Shown in pieces: positions 1 to 7,590 of a stretch of DNA of 64,000 nt (position 1 is its first letter; each line of letters opens with the position of its first letter). The translations under genes and the position numbers were made by a program. The notes under the pieces were generated by a model. That model made no database searches. It was not told the DNA's origin and was given only the letters and a program-made list of their open reading frames with translations. The stretch lies in the NCBI RefSeq assembly GCF_026278345.1, contig NZ_CP111085.1:186001-250000 (forward strand), written 5' to 3'. This DNA is from Tellurirhabdus rosea (GTDB lineage Bacteria; Bacteroidota; Bacteroidia; Cytophagales; Spirosomataceae).

Positions 1-289
1 CGTCGGCCCGCAACAATTCGACCTCTTCCACGTGCATCCCATCCCGCTCGATGAGCCGGATGAGTTCCTCCTGCTGTTCGACCGAGAGCGGCCTGCGGCG
101 AATGCTGTTGCCGTAGCGCTCGAAGAACACCTTTTCGGACTCTACCCCGAACAGCCGGACGCCTGCCTCATTTACCCGGACAAACCGCTTGGAATCAGGG
201 GAATAGACCCCCACAAATTCGTCCGATTCTTCAAAGAGCACATGAGCCAGGTCGCAGTAAAACGTATCTGAGAAGGTTGTTTTTTCCAT
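1..289 (-). CDS. PAS-domain sensor protein, N-terminal part (runs off the window)
   Basis: The reverse strand is open from an ATG at 289 to the window edge, giving 96 codons without a stop. The protein starts MEKTTFSDTFYCDLAHVLFE and continues with a PAS-like pattern: an early helix, SDEFVGVYSPDSKRFVRVNE, then AGVRLFGVESEKVFFERYGN. Such a fold senses a ligand or redox state and usually precedes a kinase or output domain, which would lie to the left of the window. The opposite-strand reading frame at 32-271 has no recognisable fold and is a shadow. Identity as PAS is inference from pattern. The output domain cannot be seen. Confidence 0.6.
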   Translation of the reverse strand, partial: MEKTTFSDTFYCDLAHVLFEESDEFVGVYSPDSKRFVRVNEAGVRLFGVESEKVFFERYGNSIRRRPLSVEQQEELIRLIERDGMHVEEVELLRAD

Positions 290-306
290 AAACGCATCAA
301 AAACAC

Positions 307-326
307 AGGCCGCCAAAAGGCGGCCT
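307..326. repeat. Small perfect hairpin between divergent genes
   Basis: AGGCCGCC (307-314) and GGCGGCCT (319-326) form an 8-bp stem with an AAAA loop. It sits just upstream of the leftward PAS gene and 150 bases before the rightward thioredoxin-like gene. No T-run follows on either side, so a terminator role is doubtful. A second small inverted repeat (GTCAGC/GCTGAC) lies at 393-410. The rest of 290-479 shows nothing recognisable. Confidence 0.4.
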
Positions 327-479
327 CCGCCTTACAAACTGAAAAAATAAGTAAAATTTCTGAAATACGAAGGATTTGTATCCCTGACGGAAGTCAGCAC
401 GACCGCTGACGTACCTCATTAAGGATGTTGTTTTATCCTTGCAATTTTACGATTGTAACGGAGTGTCAATAGTTGAATT

Positions 480-806
480 ATGAGAACTACCACGTATCGG
501 CCAATTCTGGTTTCGCCCAAAACGGCAGTGCTGCTGGTCTTCATGCCCGGCAATGCTGCTCAGCGACTCGCCGTCGAGTTGCAACTGGAACGTGTCGGAA
601 CGGTGCTTGGAAATGAGTTGAGAATTACGCTGGTCGATGATGCCACGCATCCGGAGGTAGTCAATAGCTTTAGCATCAATGCACTGCCCGCTTTTGTTTT
701 GCTCAAACAGGGCACCGAAGTCTGGCGCCAGCTCGGCCTGCTGGAAACTCCCGAACTCATTCGCTCCCTTTCCGGACAACTGAACAACCTTCAACCCAAT
801 CTGTAA
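480..806 (+). CDS. Thioredoxin-fold protein lacking the CxxC active site
   Basis: A 108-residue protein with a thioredoxin-like layout. A central strand (TAVLLVFMPG, about residues 15-24) is followed by the place where CxxC would be, here NAAQRL. Later comes the cis-proline region NALPAFVLLKQG with a preceding helix, then a C-terminal helix. There is no cysteine at the active site, so it cannot work as a dithiol oxidoreductase. It may be a structural or chaperone-like member of the fold. It is a single gene with its own terminator at 853-885 and lies beside, but not in, the cbb3 operon. The fold assignment is moderate, the function unknown. Confidence 0.6.
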   Translation: MRTTTYRPILVSPKTAVLLVFMPGNAAQRLAVELQLERVGTVLGNELRITLVDDATHPEVVNSFSINALPAFVLLKQGTEVWRQLGLLETPELIRSLSGQLNNLQPNL

Positions 807-852
807 CTGTAGCCACGTACCCACTTACTCGTTTAGCGTTCTAAACGCAGAG

Positions 853-885
853 AAACGGACCCCATCACAGGTGTCCGTTTTTTAT
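853..885 (+). terminator. Intrinsic terminator of the thioredoxin-like gene
   Basis: AAACGGAC (853-860) pairs with GTCCGTTT (873-880), and the stem runs into a six-T tract. It lies 47 bases after the stop codon at 806. Confidence 0.75.
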
Positions 886-928
886 TGCCGGAAACCATCG
901 CCCCGCGTCAAGGCGCGCCGGGCGACTT

Positions 929-1636
929 TCATTTGGTTCGGTGGCACAGCGGGGCGCTCGGCACTTCGGGGCCTTCCCCGGTCGGATGCCCGGCGGCTAC
1001 GTAGGGCATTACGCCCCGCACGATCAGCAGCAGAGCCACCACCAGCGTCATCACCGGCAGAGCCTTTGAAAACTTCTGACGCAGCTTGACGGGCAGCAAT
1101 TCCGGAACGAAGCGGATTCCCAGCAGGGCCGGCAGGGTTCCCAGCCCAAACAGGGCCATGTAAGCCGCACCTTCGGTCGCCGAACTGTTGGCCAGCGAAC
1201 CCGCCATCGCCACGTAAACAAAGCCGCAGGGCAGCAGGCCGTTCAGAAAACCCATGCCGAGGAAATTGCCAAGACTTGGCGCGTGCAGCAGTTGCATCAT
1301 CGGCCGGGTCACCGTCCGGCCGAGCCAGGTGGAGCGCAGCACTTCGGGATACGCCCGGCTCGTCAGCGTCCAGAAAAGCAGCAGCAGACCGGCTCCGATG
1401 GAGATCGGCTGCTGCAGGCCGGTCAGCACGAGACCGCGGCCCACGGTGCCCATCAGGGTCCCCAGGAGCGCGTACGCCGAAACCCGTCCGGCATGGTACA
1501 GCAAAACCGCACCGGCACGCTGCCAGCGCGGTAACCGCCCGATGGGCAGGGCCATCGCCAGCGGACCACACATGCCCACGCAGTGCAGACTTCCGGCCAG
1601 ACCGGTCAGTAAGGCAGTGTAATACCAGGGATTCAT
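929..1636 (-). CDS. TauE/SafE-type membrane protein of the cbb3 assembly cluster
   Basis: A 235-residue membrane protein with about six hydrophobic segments. The first helix carries GSLHCVGMCGPL (about residues 15-26), and NGLLPCGFVY lies near residue 128. This is the cysteine-pair pattern of the short DsbD-like/UreH-like (sulfite exporter TauE/SafE) family. In Bacteroidota and Proteobacteria a member of this family often ends the ccoNOP-ccoGHIS locus and is thought to help copper or redox delivery to cbb3 oxidase. Here it is the last gene of the leftward cco operon, 37 bases after the ccoH stop. The family is clear. The exact role is inferred from context. Confidence 0.8.
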   Translation of the reverse strand: MNPWYYTALLTGLAGSLHCVGMCGPLAMALPIGRLPRWQRAGAVLLYHAGRVSAYALLGTLMGTVGRGLVLTGLQQPISIGAGLLLLFWTLTSRAYPEVLRSTWLGRTVTRPMMQLLHAPSLGNFLGMGFLNGLLPCGFVYVAMAGSLANSSATEGAAYMALFGLGTLPALLGIRFVPELLPVKLRQKFSKALPVMTLVVALLLIVRGVMPYVAAGHPTGEGPEVPSAPLCHRTK

Positions 1637-1680
1637 GGTTAGTGAAAAATGAACCGCGGCGGCGGTTAATCATTCATTGA
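1632..1680. repeat. Word-repeat hairpin between ccoH and the SafE-type gene
   Basis: GTGAAAAATGAACCGC and GCGGTTAATCATTCATTG form an imperfect stem around a GC core. The TGA stop of ccoH (1674-1676) lies inside the ATGAATGATT word. It is the shortest member of the intergenic hairpin family described in the findings. Its GC core resembles that of the element at 36252-36467. Confidence 0.5.
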
Positions 1681-2105
1681 ATAAACAGCTCTTTTTCGGA
1701 GAAGAATTCCTGGCGGCCGTCGCTCCAGGAGAACTGCACTTTCCAGTATCCTTTGGCCATCCGGGCGGTGGAGATCACTTTCCGGTTGGGATGTTCGGCC
1801 GGGATGCGGACGCGAAAATCCTGCTGGCGATCGGCCGGGCGGTAGAAGGTAATTTCGCCTTTTCGTAGTGCCTGCGGCAACACAAAGGCCACTTCCTGCT
1901 GGTTAGGTTCGTAGGTCATATCGAGCGATGTGGTTAGTTTCGCTGTATTGGACAATCTGTCGATCTGCTGCTGGTACTCCATCTCGTTCTGATAATAATC
2001 TTCGCGCACCAAATCCACGCGCTGGCGGGTCATCCAGAAGACCATGCCGCCAATAAATCCGGCAAACAACACAAAGACCAGCACAATACTTTTTCCCCAG
2101 TTCAT
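1674..2105 (-). CDS. ccoH: FixH/CcoH family cbb3 oxidase assembly protein
   Basis: I place the start at 2105 (MNWGKSIVLVFVLFAGFIGG), because the transmembrane helix then begins at residue 6 as in the family. A longer frame to 2159 adds an unlikely tail. The protein has 143 residues: one N-terminal membrane helix, the conserved DLVREDYYQNEMEYQQQID stretch that marks FixH/CcoH, and a periplasmic beta-rich domain. CcoH is a stabilising partner of cbb3 oxidase during assembly. It sits between ccoG and the SafE-type gene, in the same direction, separated from ccoG by a long inverted repeat. Confidence 0.85.
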   Translation of the reverse strand: MNWGKSIVLVFVLFAGFIGGMVFWMTRQRVDLVREDYYQNEMEYQQQIDRLSNTAKLTTSLDMTYEPNQQEVAFVLPQALRKGEITFYRPADRQQDFRVRIPAEHPNRKVISTARMAKGYWKVQFSWSDGRQEFFSEKELFIQ

Positions 2106-2190
2106 ACGAATGGTGTTTATTTCCTTACAAAAATCAGCAAACCCCTCCGTCCCGAGCATGACCCCGGTCAGGCAAAAGCGAAGCTTTTAT

Positions 2191-2307
2191 CAATTAAGAG
2201 TTGTGAATTAAGAGTTAAAAGTAGGCTCTGCTGATTCAGGCATTATGTCCAAGCAGAGCTTACTTTTAACTCTTAATTCATAACTCTTAACTCATAATTC
2301 TTAACTC
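2191..2307. repeat. Word-repeat inverted repeat between ccoG and ccoH
   Basis: The left arm (2191-2232) is built of TTAAGAGTT/GTGAATT words and ends in AGTAGGCTCTGCT. The right arm (2252-2307) mirrors it, with the core AGAGTTAAAAGTAGGCTCTGCT matched at all but one base. The ccoG stop codon (2306-2308) lies at the edge of the right arm, so the element starts where the gene ends. A transcript would fold into a hairpin of about 40 bp with a loop of about 19 bases. Confidence 0.85.
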
Positions 2308-3736
2308 ATTTTACCGGTCCGAGGAACGTCGTTTTGACCCGATCCACCACTTCGCCACCGGCTACCACCTCGATTTCCAGTTTGGTGCTGGTTTCGGTAA
2401 TGGCTTTGTCGGGCAGCAGGATGAAGAAGGAGCCTTTGGCGATTTCGGCGGATGGCACCGTCTGGATGGGCAGCACCATCCGGATCTGCGCGTCGGGGCG
2501 CGTCACGCGGAACTGGACGGGCAGCGCCTGGTGGGTCTTATTGACAAATTCGATGTTATACAGATTGGACACCAGGCCACCCGTTTCGGTCTGGTACAGC
2601 TGGCCCGGAGCCCGGAGCACGGTCGTTTCCACGTCGGCCCGGCTGGCCATCAGGTACACCCACAGGCCCATGATGGCGACCAGTACGGCGGTATAGGCTT
2701 TAGTGCGCGTGTTAAACGTCAGCGGCTGGCCCTTTTCGATGCCTTCCAGCGAGTCCACCCGGATCAGCCCTTTCGGCCGGTCGATCTTATCCATGACGTT
2801 GTTGCAGGCGTCGATGCAGGCTGTACAGTTGATGCATTCCAGCTGGGTACCGTTGCGAATATCGATTCCGGTCGGGCAGACCTGCACGCAAAGCTTGCAA
2901 TCAATACAATCCCCTTTAGGAGCTACTGCACCCCCGTTTTTCATTCTTACTTCTTCATTCTTGATTTTTTTTCCGCGTGGCTCGCCGCGGACGTAATCGT
3001 AGGCAACCACCATCGAATTTTTATCCAGTAAAACGCCCTGCAACCGCCCGTACGGACAGATGGTGATGCAGACGATTTCGCGCAGCCGGGCAAACACGAG
3101 GTAGAAAACGGCCGTAAAGATCAGCATCGAAGCCAGTCCGCCGATGTGGTTTACCGGATTGTCGGTGACGAGCTTCAGCCAGTCGCCTTTGCCGATGATG
3201 TACATCAGAAACGTATTGCTGATCGCAAAGGCAATGAGGAAGAAAACGGTGTGCTTGGCCGTCTTTTTAAAGGCTTTTTCGCCGGTCCACGGCCCGTTGT
3301 CGAGGCGTTTGCGGGCGTTATGATCGCCTTCGATCCAGGCTTCGATCTTGCGGAAAACCATTTCCATGAAGATCGTCTGCGGACAGGCCCAGCCGCACCA
3401 GACGCGGCCGTAGACCACCGTAAACAGGGAAATAAAGATGATGAAGGCAATCAGGCCAATGGCGACGAGGTGGAAATCCTGCGGCCAGAACGTGACCCCG
3501 AAGAAGATGAACTTCCGGTCGAGCACGTTGAACAGGAACAGCGGGTGTCCGTTGATCTGGAGCCAGGGGCCGACAAAAAGCGCCGCCAGCAGCGCCCAGG
3601 CCACGACCGTCCGCCAGCGAAGCAGGGGGCCGTTTTCCACCCGGGGGTACAACCATTTCCGCTTGCCGTCCTCGTTCTGGTTGGAAAGGTGTTCGCGGAA
3701 ATAATCGTCGGTTCTATGTTCGGTTTCGGTTACCAT
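2306..3736 (-). CDS. ccoG: Cytochrome c oxidase accessory protein CcoG (copper-reducing ferredoxin-like)
   Basis: The 476-residue protein has membrane helices near 41-61, 88-110, 163-182, 200-217 and 347-364. It has a polyferredoxin core with two [4Fe-4S] motifs, C277-C280-C283-C287 and C301-C304-C307-C311, the membrane cysteine motif CGWACPQT (114-121), and CITICPYG (223-230). The C-terminal region (about 370-476) is the Ig-like FixG_C domain. CcoG reduces Cu(II) for transfer into cbb3 oxidase. The stretch 257-272 is encoded by an unusually AT-rich, repeat-like sequence (2936-2975) that resembles the intergenic word repeats. Start ATG at 3736. The next upstream gene is ccoP. Confidence 0.95.
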   Translation of the reverse strand: MVTETEHRTDDYFREHLSNQNEDGKRKWLYPRVENGPLLRWRTVVAWALLAALFVGPWLQINGHPLFLFNVLDRKFIFFGVTFWPQDFHLVAIGLIAFIIFISLFTVVYGRVWCGWACPQTIFMEMVFRKIEAWIEGDHNARKRLDNGPWTGEKAFKKTAKHTVFFLIAFAISNTFLMYIIGKGDWLKLVTDNPVNHIGGLASMLIFTAVFYLVFARLREIVCITICPYGRLQGVLLDKNSMVVAYDYVRGEPRGKKIKNEEVRMKNGGAVAPKGDCIDCKLCVQVCPTGIDIRNGTQLECINCTACIDACNNVMDKIDRPKGLIRVDSLEGIEKGQPLTFNTRTKAYTAVLVAIMGLWVYLMASRADVETTVLRAPGQLYQTETGGLVSNLYNIEFVNKTHQALPVQFRVTRPDAQIRMVLPIQTVPSAEIAKGSFFILLPDKAITETSTKLEIEVVAGGEVVDRVKTTFLGPVK

Positions 3737-3790
3737 AACTATTCAGGGAGCGGTACTACATGTGCCCTAAAATTCCCCCAAAAACAGCAA

Positions 3791-3820
3791 TCCCCGCATG
3801 ACGGATGTCAGATGCGGGGA
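3791..3820. repeat. Hairpin in the ccoP-ccoG leader
   Basis: TCCCCGCAT (3791-3799) and ATGCGGGGA (3812-3820) form a perfect 9-bp stem with a 12-base loop, 55 bases upstream of the ccoG start. It may help stabilise or process the operon mRNA. No T-run follows. Confidence 0.5.
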
Positions 3821-3831
3821 AAGCTTTGGTC

Positions 3832-3920
3832 AGTTATGAATTATGAGTTAAGAATTATGAGTTATAAATCAACGGTGTTAACGGCCACAGCGAAGCGCTT
3901 GTAACTCTTAACTCATAACT
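3832..3920. repeat. Word-repeat inverted repeat after ccoP
   Basis: AGTTATGAATTATGAGTTAA words (3832-3870) are mirrored by GTAACTCTTAACTCATAACT (3901-3920). The TAG stop of ccoP (3919-3921) is part of the last word. The vocabulary is shared with the elements at 2191-2307 and 4950-5032, so all three belong to one sub-type within the cco operon. Confidence 0.8.
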
Positions 3921-4755
3921 ATTTCAGCGCCAGCTGCATATCTACCTTTTCGCCCTGTGGCTCTTTGGCGCCGACGGGCTTGCTGCCCTGGAGGGAAAGG
4001 ATGTAGCTGGTGACCTGCTGGACCTGCAGCGGGTTCAGTTGTTTTTTCCAGGCGACCATCCCTTTTTCGGGAACCCCTTCGGTGATGGTGTGGAAGACCG
4101 CCTTGACGTCGCCGCCGTGCAGCCAGTATTCATCCGTCAGGTTCGGACCGACTTTCCCTTCGGCGTTCTGGCCGTGGCAGGCGGTGCAGTACTGGTTGAA
4201 GAGCGTCTTGCCCGATTCCAGCGCGGCGGTTTCCCGGACAAAGGTCACCGTGTTTTCGTTGATGGAGCCGGCCACTTTCGCCAGGTATTCCTCCCGGGCT
4301 TTTTCGGCCACGGTGACTTCTTCCGTATACTCCTGAATCTGCAGTTTGCCCGTGCCGGTCATGTGGTAGCCGATCAGGTAGACCACCGCAAAGGCGATCG
4401 TGCTGTAGAACAGGTACATGAACCAGGGCGGCGTCGGGTTGTCGAGTTCGGCAATGCCGTCGTACTCGTGGTCCATTTTCAGGTCTTTTTCTTTGGCCAG
4501 CGGAACCAGACCCGTCAGGCTCTGCCAGAACGTTTTGGGTTCTTCCACCGCCTCGACGGCCCCGGCAGGCTGGCTCAGTTTCTTCACGTTCAGGTAAAGA
4601 GACCAGGTAGCCACGGCCACCACGGCGCAGACCGCAACAAGGCAGCACAGGATAACGGCCAGGAACAGGTCTTCAGGTGTTTTTATCTCCAGCAGAGGTT
4701 TCTCTGCGGCTGCTGCGGCCGGAACAGCCTGCAGCAGGATGGTTGATAAGGTCAT
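3919..4755 (-). CDS. ccoP: cbb3 cytochrome c oxidase subunit CcoP (single haem c)
   Basis: The 278-residue protein has a hydrophobic N-terminus (helix about 29-52), a second helix (about 110-130) typical of the CcoP N-terminal domain, and one cytochrome c domain with CTACH at 190-194 and the likely distal Met in GMVAWKKQL (about 233). Classical CcoP carries two haem c groups; only one CxxCH is present here. CcoP takes electrons from soluble carriers to the catalytic subunit in the periplasm. It lies between the small ccoQ-like gene (20 bases upstream) and ccoG. Confidence 0.93.
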   Translation of the reverse strand: MTLSTILLQAVPAAAAAEKPLLEIKTPEDLFLAVILCCLVAVCAVVAVATWSLYLNVKKLSQPAGAVEAVEEPKTFWQSLTGLVPLAKEKDLKMDHEYDGIAELDNPTPPWFMYLFYSTIAFAVVYLIGYHMTGTGKLQIQEYTEEVTVAEKAREEYLAKVAGSINENTVTFVRETAALESGKTLFNQYCTACHGQNAEGKVGPNLTDEYWLHGGDVKAVFHTITEGVPEKGMVAWKKQLNPLQVQQVTSYILSLQGSKPVGAKEPQGEKVDMQLALK

Positions 4756-4775
4756 AGCGGTATCAATCAGAAATA

Positions 4776-4943
4776 TTAGGCGTTTGAATCTTCAAGCGGC
4801 AGGTTTGCCAGATGCTTGAGGTGGTTCTTGTCTACAATGAACAGGTACAGACCGACCAGGACGAAGAACACCATGAACGTCACGAACGAAGTCACCATGA
4901 AGACGTCCGCACCCGGAATTTTATCGATGAATTGCTTAAACAT
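4776..4943 (-). CDS. Small CcoQ-like single-helix subunit
   Basis: A 55-residue reading frame starts with ATG at 4943 (MFKQFIDKIPGADVFMVTSF) and stops at 4776. It has one hydrophobic segment (about residues 15-36) followed by IVDKNHLKHLANLPLEDSNA. Size, single helix and position between ccoNO and ccoP match CcoQ, the small subunit that stabilises cbb3 oxidase. Sequence similarity to proteobacterial CcoQ is weak, so the name rests on context. It is separated from ccoNO by a word-repeat hairpin. Confidence 0.75.
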   Translation of the reverse strand: MFKQFIDKIPGADVFMVTSFVTFMVFFVLVGLYLFIVDKNHLKHLANLPLEDSNA

Positions 4944-4949
4944 ATTCAG

Positions 4950-5032
4950 TTAAGAGTTAGGAGTTATGAGTTATGAGTTAGCTGGTCTGGACCAGACCAA
5001 CTCATAATTCTTAACTCTTAATTCATAATTAC
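4950..5032. repeat. Word-repeat inverted repeat after ccoNO
   Basis: TTAAGAGTTAGGAGTTATGA words (from 4950) meet their mirror (to 5032) around the tip TGGTCTGG-A-CCAGACCA. The TAA stop of ccoNO (5029-5031) is part of the last word. The stem is almost continuous with a minimal loop, so on single-stranded DNA or RNA it would be a rod of about 40 bp. Confidence 0.85.
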
Positions 5033-7227
5033 TTTTGGGCTGTTTCCAGCTTCTTGATGTCCGTTCCCAGGCGCTGCAGGTAGGCAATCAGGGCGACGAT
5101 TTCCTTGTCCGGGGCTACTTTGATGCCTTCCTTGGCCAGGTTCGCCGCAATCTTCTGCGCCTGTGCTTCGGCGTCGGCCTGGGCGTTGGCGATCTGGATG
5201 TTGTCGTACGGCACGCCAACGGCTTTCAGCGCTTCCAGCTTATCGCCGGTCCTGGCGTAGCTCAGGCTCTGTTCGAGCAGCCACGGATACGCAGGCATGA
5301 TCGAGCCCGGTGACATGGAAGCCGGTTCGCGCATGTGGTGGTAGTGCCATGAGTCAGGATACTTGCCGCCTTCGCGGAGCAGGTCCGGACCCGTACGCTT
5401 CGAACCCCACAGGAACGGGTGGTCGTAGACGAACTCGCCGGCTTTGGCGTACTCGCCGTAGCGTTCGGTTTCCGAGCGGAACGGACGAACCAGCTGGCTG
5501 TGGCAGCTTACGCAGCCTTCTTTGATGTACAGGTCGCGGCCTTCAACTTCCAGAGCCGTGTAGGGCTGCACCGTGGAGATGGTCGGTACGTTCGATTCCA
5601 CCATGAAGGTCGGCACGAGTTCGATCAGCGAACCGATCAGGATAACCACCAGGGAACCCACCAGCAGGGGGATAGGCTTGCGCTCAAACCAGCGGTGCCA
5701 GTAGGCATCGTGGCCGGTCGGCGTGTAGGCTTTTTCCAGCGCCGGAGCTTCGGCCGCTTCGTTGGCCGTCAGCGAACCCGCCGCCATGGTCTTGAACAGG
5801 TTGTAGGCCATAATGATGGTACCTGTCAGGTAGAGCACACCGCCCGCGGCCCGCATCATGTGCATCGGCAGAATCTGCAGGGTCGTTTCCAGGAAGCTGG
5901 GGTATTTCAGGACACCTTCATCCGTGAAGTCTTTCCACATCATCCCCTGTGTAAAGCCGGAAATGTACATCGGAACGGCGTAAAACAGGATACCGAGTGT
6001 ACCGATCCAGAAGTGAACGTTGACGAGCTTCTTGGAGAACAGCGGCGTGTGGTACATACGCGGGATCAGCCAGTACAGCATCGCAAAGGTCAGGAAGCCG
6101 TTCCAGGCCAGGGCACCGACGTGAACGTGGGCAACGACCCAGTCCGTGAAGTGCGCGATGGCGTTGACGTTTTTCAGCGACAGCATCGGACCTTCGAAGG
6201 TAGCCATCCCGTAGCCGGTCAGACCCACGACCATGAACTTCAGAATCGCATCTTCGCGCACTTTATCCCAGGCGCCGCGCAGCGTCAGCAGCCCGTTGAT
6301 CATCCCGCCCCAGGACGGAGCGATCAGCATGATCGAGAACACCACGCCCAGCGACTGCGCCCAGTCGGGCAGCGAGCTGTACAGCAGGTGGTGCGGACCC
6401 GCCCAGATGTAGATGAAAATCAGGGCCCAGAAGTGCAGAATCGACAGTTTGTAGGAGTAAACCGGACGGTTGGCCATCTTCGGCAGGAAGTAGTACATCA
6501 TGCCCAGATACGGCGTCGTCAGGAAGAACGCCACGGCATTGTGACCATACCACCATTGAACGAGCGCATCCTGAACCCCAGCGTACAGCGAGTAGCTTTT
6601 CAGGAAGTTGACCGGCATTTCCATTGAGTTCGTCAGGTGCAGCACGGCCACCGTGATGAAGGTCGCGATGTAGAACCAGATGGCCACGTACAGGTGACGC
6701 TCCCGGCGCTTGATGATGGTACCGAACATGTTGATCCCGAAAACCACCCACATCAGCGTGATGGCGATGTCGATCGGCCATTCCAGTTCGGCGTACTCCT
6801 TGGAGGTGGTGATTCCCAGCGGCAGCGTCAGAGCGGCCGAAACGATGATGAGCTGCCAGCCCCAGAAGTGAATCTTGCTCAGCAGGTCCGAGAACATCCG
6901 GGCTTTACAAAGCCGTTGCAGGGAGTAATAAACACCCATGAAAATGGCGTTCCCAACGAAGGCAAAAATAACCGCGTTGGTGTGCAGCGGGCGAATCCGG
7001 CCAAACGTGGTGTACTGGTTACCGAGGTTGGCGGCCGGCGCAAAAAGCTGCGTCGCGGCGATCACCCCGACCAGCATTCCCACGATACCCCAGATGATGG
7101 TGGCGATACCGAAGTTGCGGACAATCAGGTTGTCGTACGCGAAACGCTCCACTACAGGCGCGGCGGCGGTGCCGGGCTGACGCCTTTCCGGGGCCGCGTG
7201 TGCAGAAGGTTCGAGAGATACATTCAT
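5029..7227 (-). CDS. ccoNO: Fused cbb3 oxidase catalytic subunit CcoN and haem c subunit CcoO
   Basis: One 732-residue frame joins both subunits. Residues 30-480 are the 12-helix haem-copper oxidase CcoN: low-spin haem His in RPLHTNAV (82), CuB ligands in YGHN (229) and GPHHLLY (279-280), haem ligands in VAHVHVG (367, 369). A linker near 485-515 leads to a helix (520-540) and the CcoO cytochrome c domain with CVSCH at 572-576 and a distal-Met region SMSPGSIMPAYPWL (637-650). The enzyme reduces oxygen with high affinity and pumps protons. Fused ccoNO is common in Bacteroidota. It lies 3 bases after ccoS, so the two are surely cotranscribed. Confidence 0.97.
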   Translation of the reverse strand: MNVSLEPSAHAAPERRQPGTAAAPVVERFAYDNLIVRNFGIATIIWGIVGMLVGVIAATQLFAPAANLGNQYTTFGRIRPLHTNAVIFAFVGNAIFMGVYYSLQRLCKARMFSDLLSKIHFWGWQLIIVSAALTLPLGITTSKEYAELEWPIDIAITLMWVVFGINMFGTIIKRRERHLYVAIWFYIATFITVAVLHLTNSMEMPVNFLKSYSLYAGVQDALVQWWYGHNAVAFFLTTPYLGMMYYFLPKMANRPVYSYKLSILHFWALIFIYIWAGPHHLLYSSLPDWAQSLGVVFSIMLIAPSWGGMINGLLTLRGAWDKVREDAILKFMVVGLTGYGMATFEGPMLSLKNVNAIAHFTDWVVAHVHVGALAWNGFLTFAMLYWLIPRMYHTPLFSKKLVNVHFWIGTLGILFYAVPMYISGFTQGMMWKDFTDEGVLKYPSFLETTLQILPMHMMRAAGGVLYLTGTIIMAYNLFKTMAAGSLTANEAAEAPALEKAYTPTGHDAYWHRWFERKPIPLLVGSLVVILIGSLIELVPTFMVESNVPTISTVQPYTALEVEGRDLYIKEGCVSCHSQLVRPFRSETERYGEYAKAGEFVYDHPFLWGSKRTGPDLLREGGKYPDSWHYHHMREPASMSPGSIMPAYPWLLEQSLSYARTGDKLEALKAVGVPYDNIQIANAQADAEAQAQKIAANLAKEGIKVAPDKEIVALIAYLQRLGTDIKKLETAQK

Positions 7228-7230
7228 GGT

Positions 7231-7419
7231 TTACTTAGTTACAGAAACAGGTTTATTATGTGACGAGGAAGGTTCAGAACTGGTATCATCAAGCAGCATC
7301 CGCATGGAGGGCGTGTAGAGATCATCGTTCTGGCCGGTTCGCATCGACCAGAAAAAAGCCCCCAGAAACCCGAGTGCCATCAGAAGACTTACGCCAATCA
7401 TGAAGAAGATGACTTGCAT
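7231..7419 (-). CDS. ccoS: cbb3 oxidase assembly protein CcoS
   Basis: A 62-residue protein with one N-terminal helix (VIFFMIGVSLLMALGFLGAF) followed by FWSMRTGQNDDLYTPSMRML. This is the CcoS signature: a membrane helix, an aromatic stretch, then the DDL/TPxxRML motif. CcoS is needed to insert haem and copper cofactors into CcoN. It is the first gene of the operon, and its stop lies 3 bases before the ccoNO start. A weak FNR-like motif (GTGAT-TTGG-GTCAG, 7498-7511) lies about 80 bases upstream. Confidence 0.92.
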   Translation of the reverse strand: MQVIFFMIGVSLLMALGFLGAFFWSMRTGQNDDLYTPSMRMLLDDTSSEPSSSHNKPVSVTK

Positions 7420-7590
7420 GGCCGTAGTGGTTACTTTTGGTTGTTCAAAATTGCCACTAATGGCACCGGCGACCCATGAGGATTGTCAGAGAGGGGAGTG
7501 ATTTGGGTCAGTGGGGACGTCCGGGACCTGACATTTATCCGGCGTTCGGTTCGATTTTCGTATCTTCAGCCCTGATTTAACGAATTCCCC

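Noticed and set aside
32-271. Rightward 79-residue frame at the window start
   Set aside because: It mirrors the PAS-type frame on the other strand, which has a recognisable pattern and an ATG at 289.
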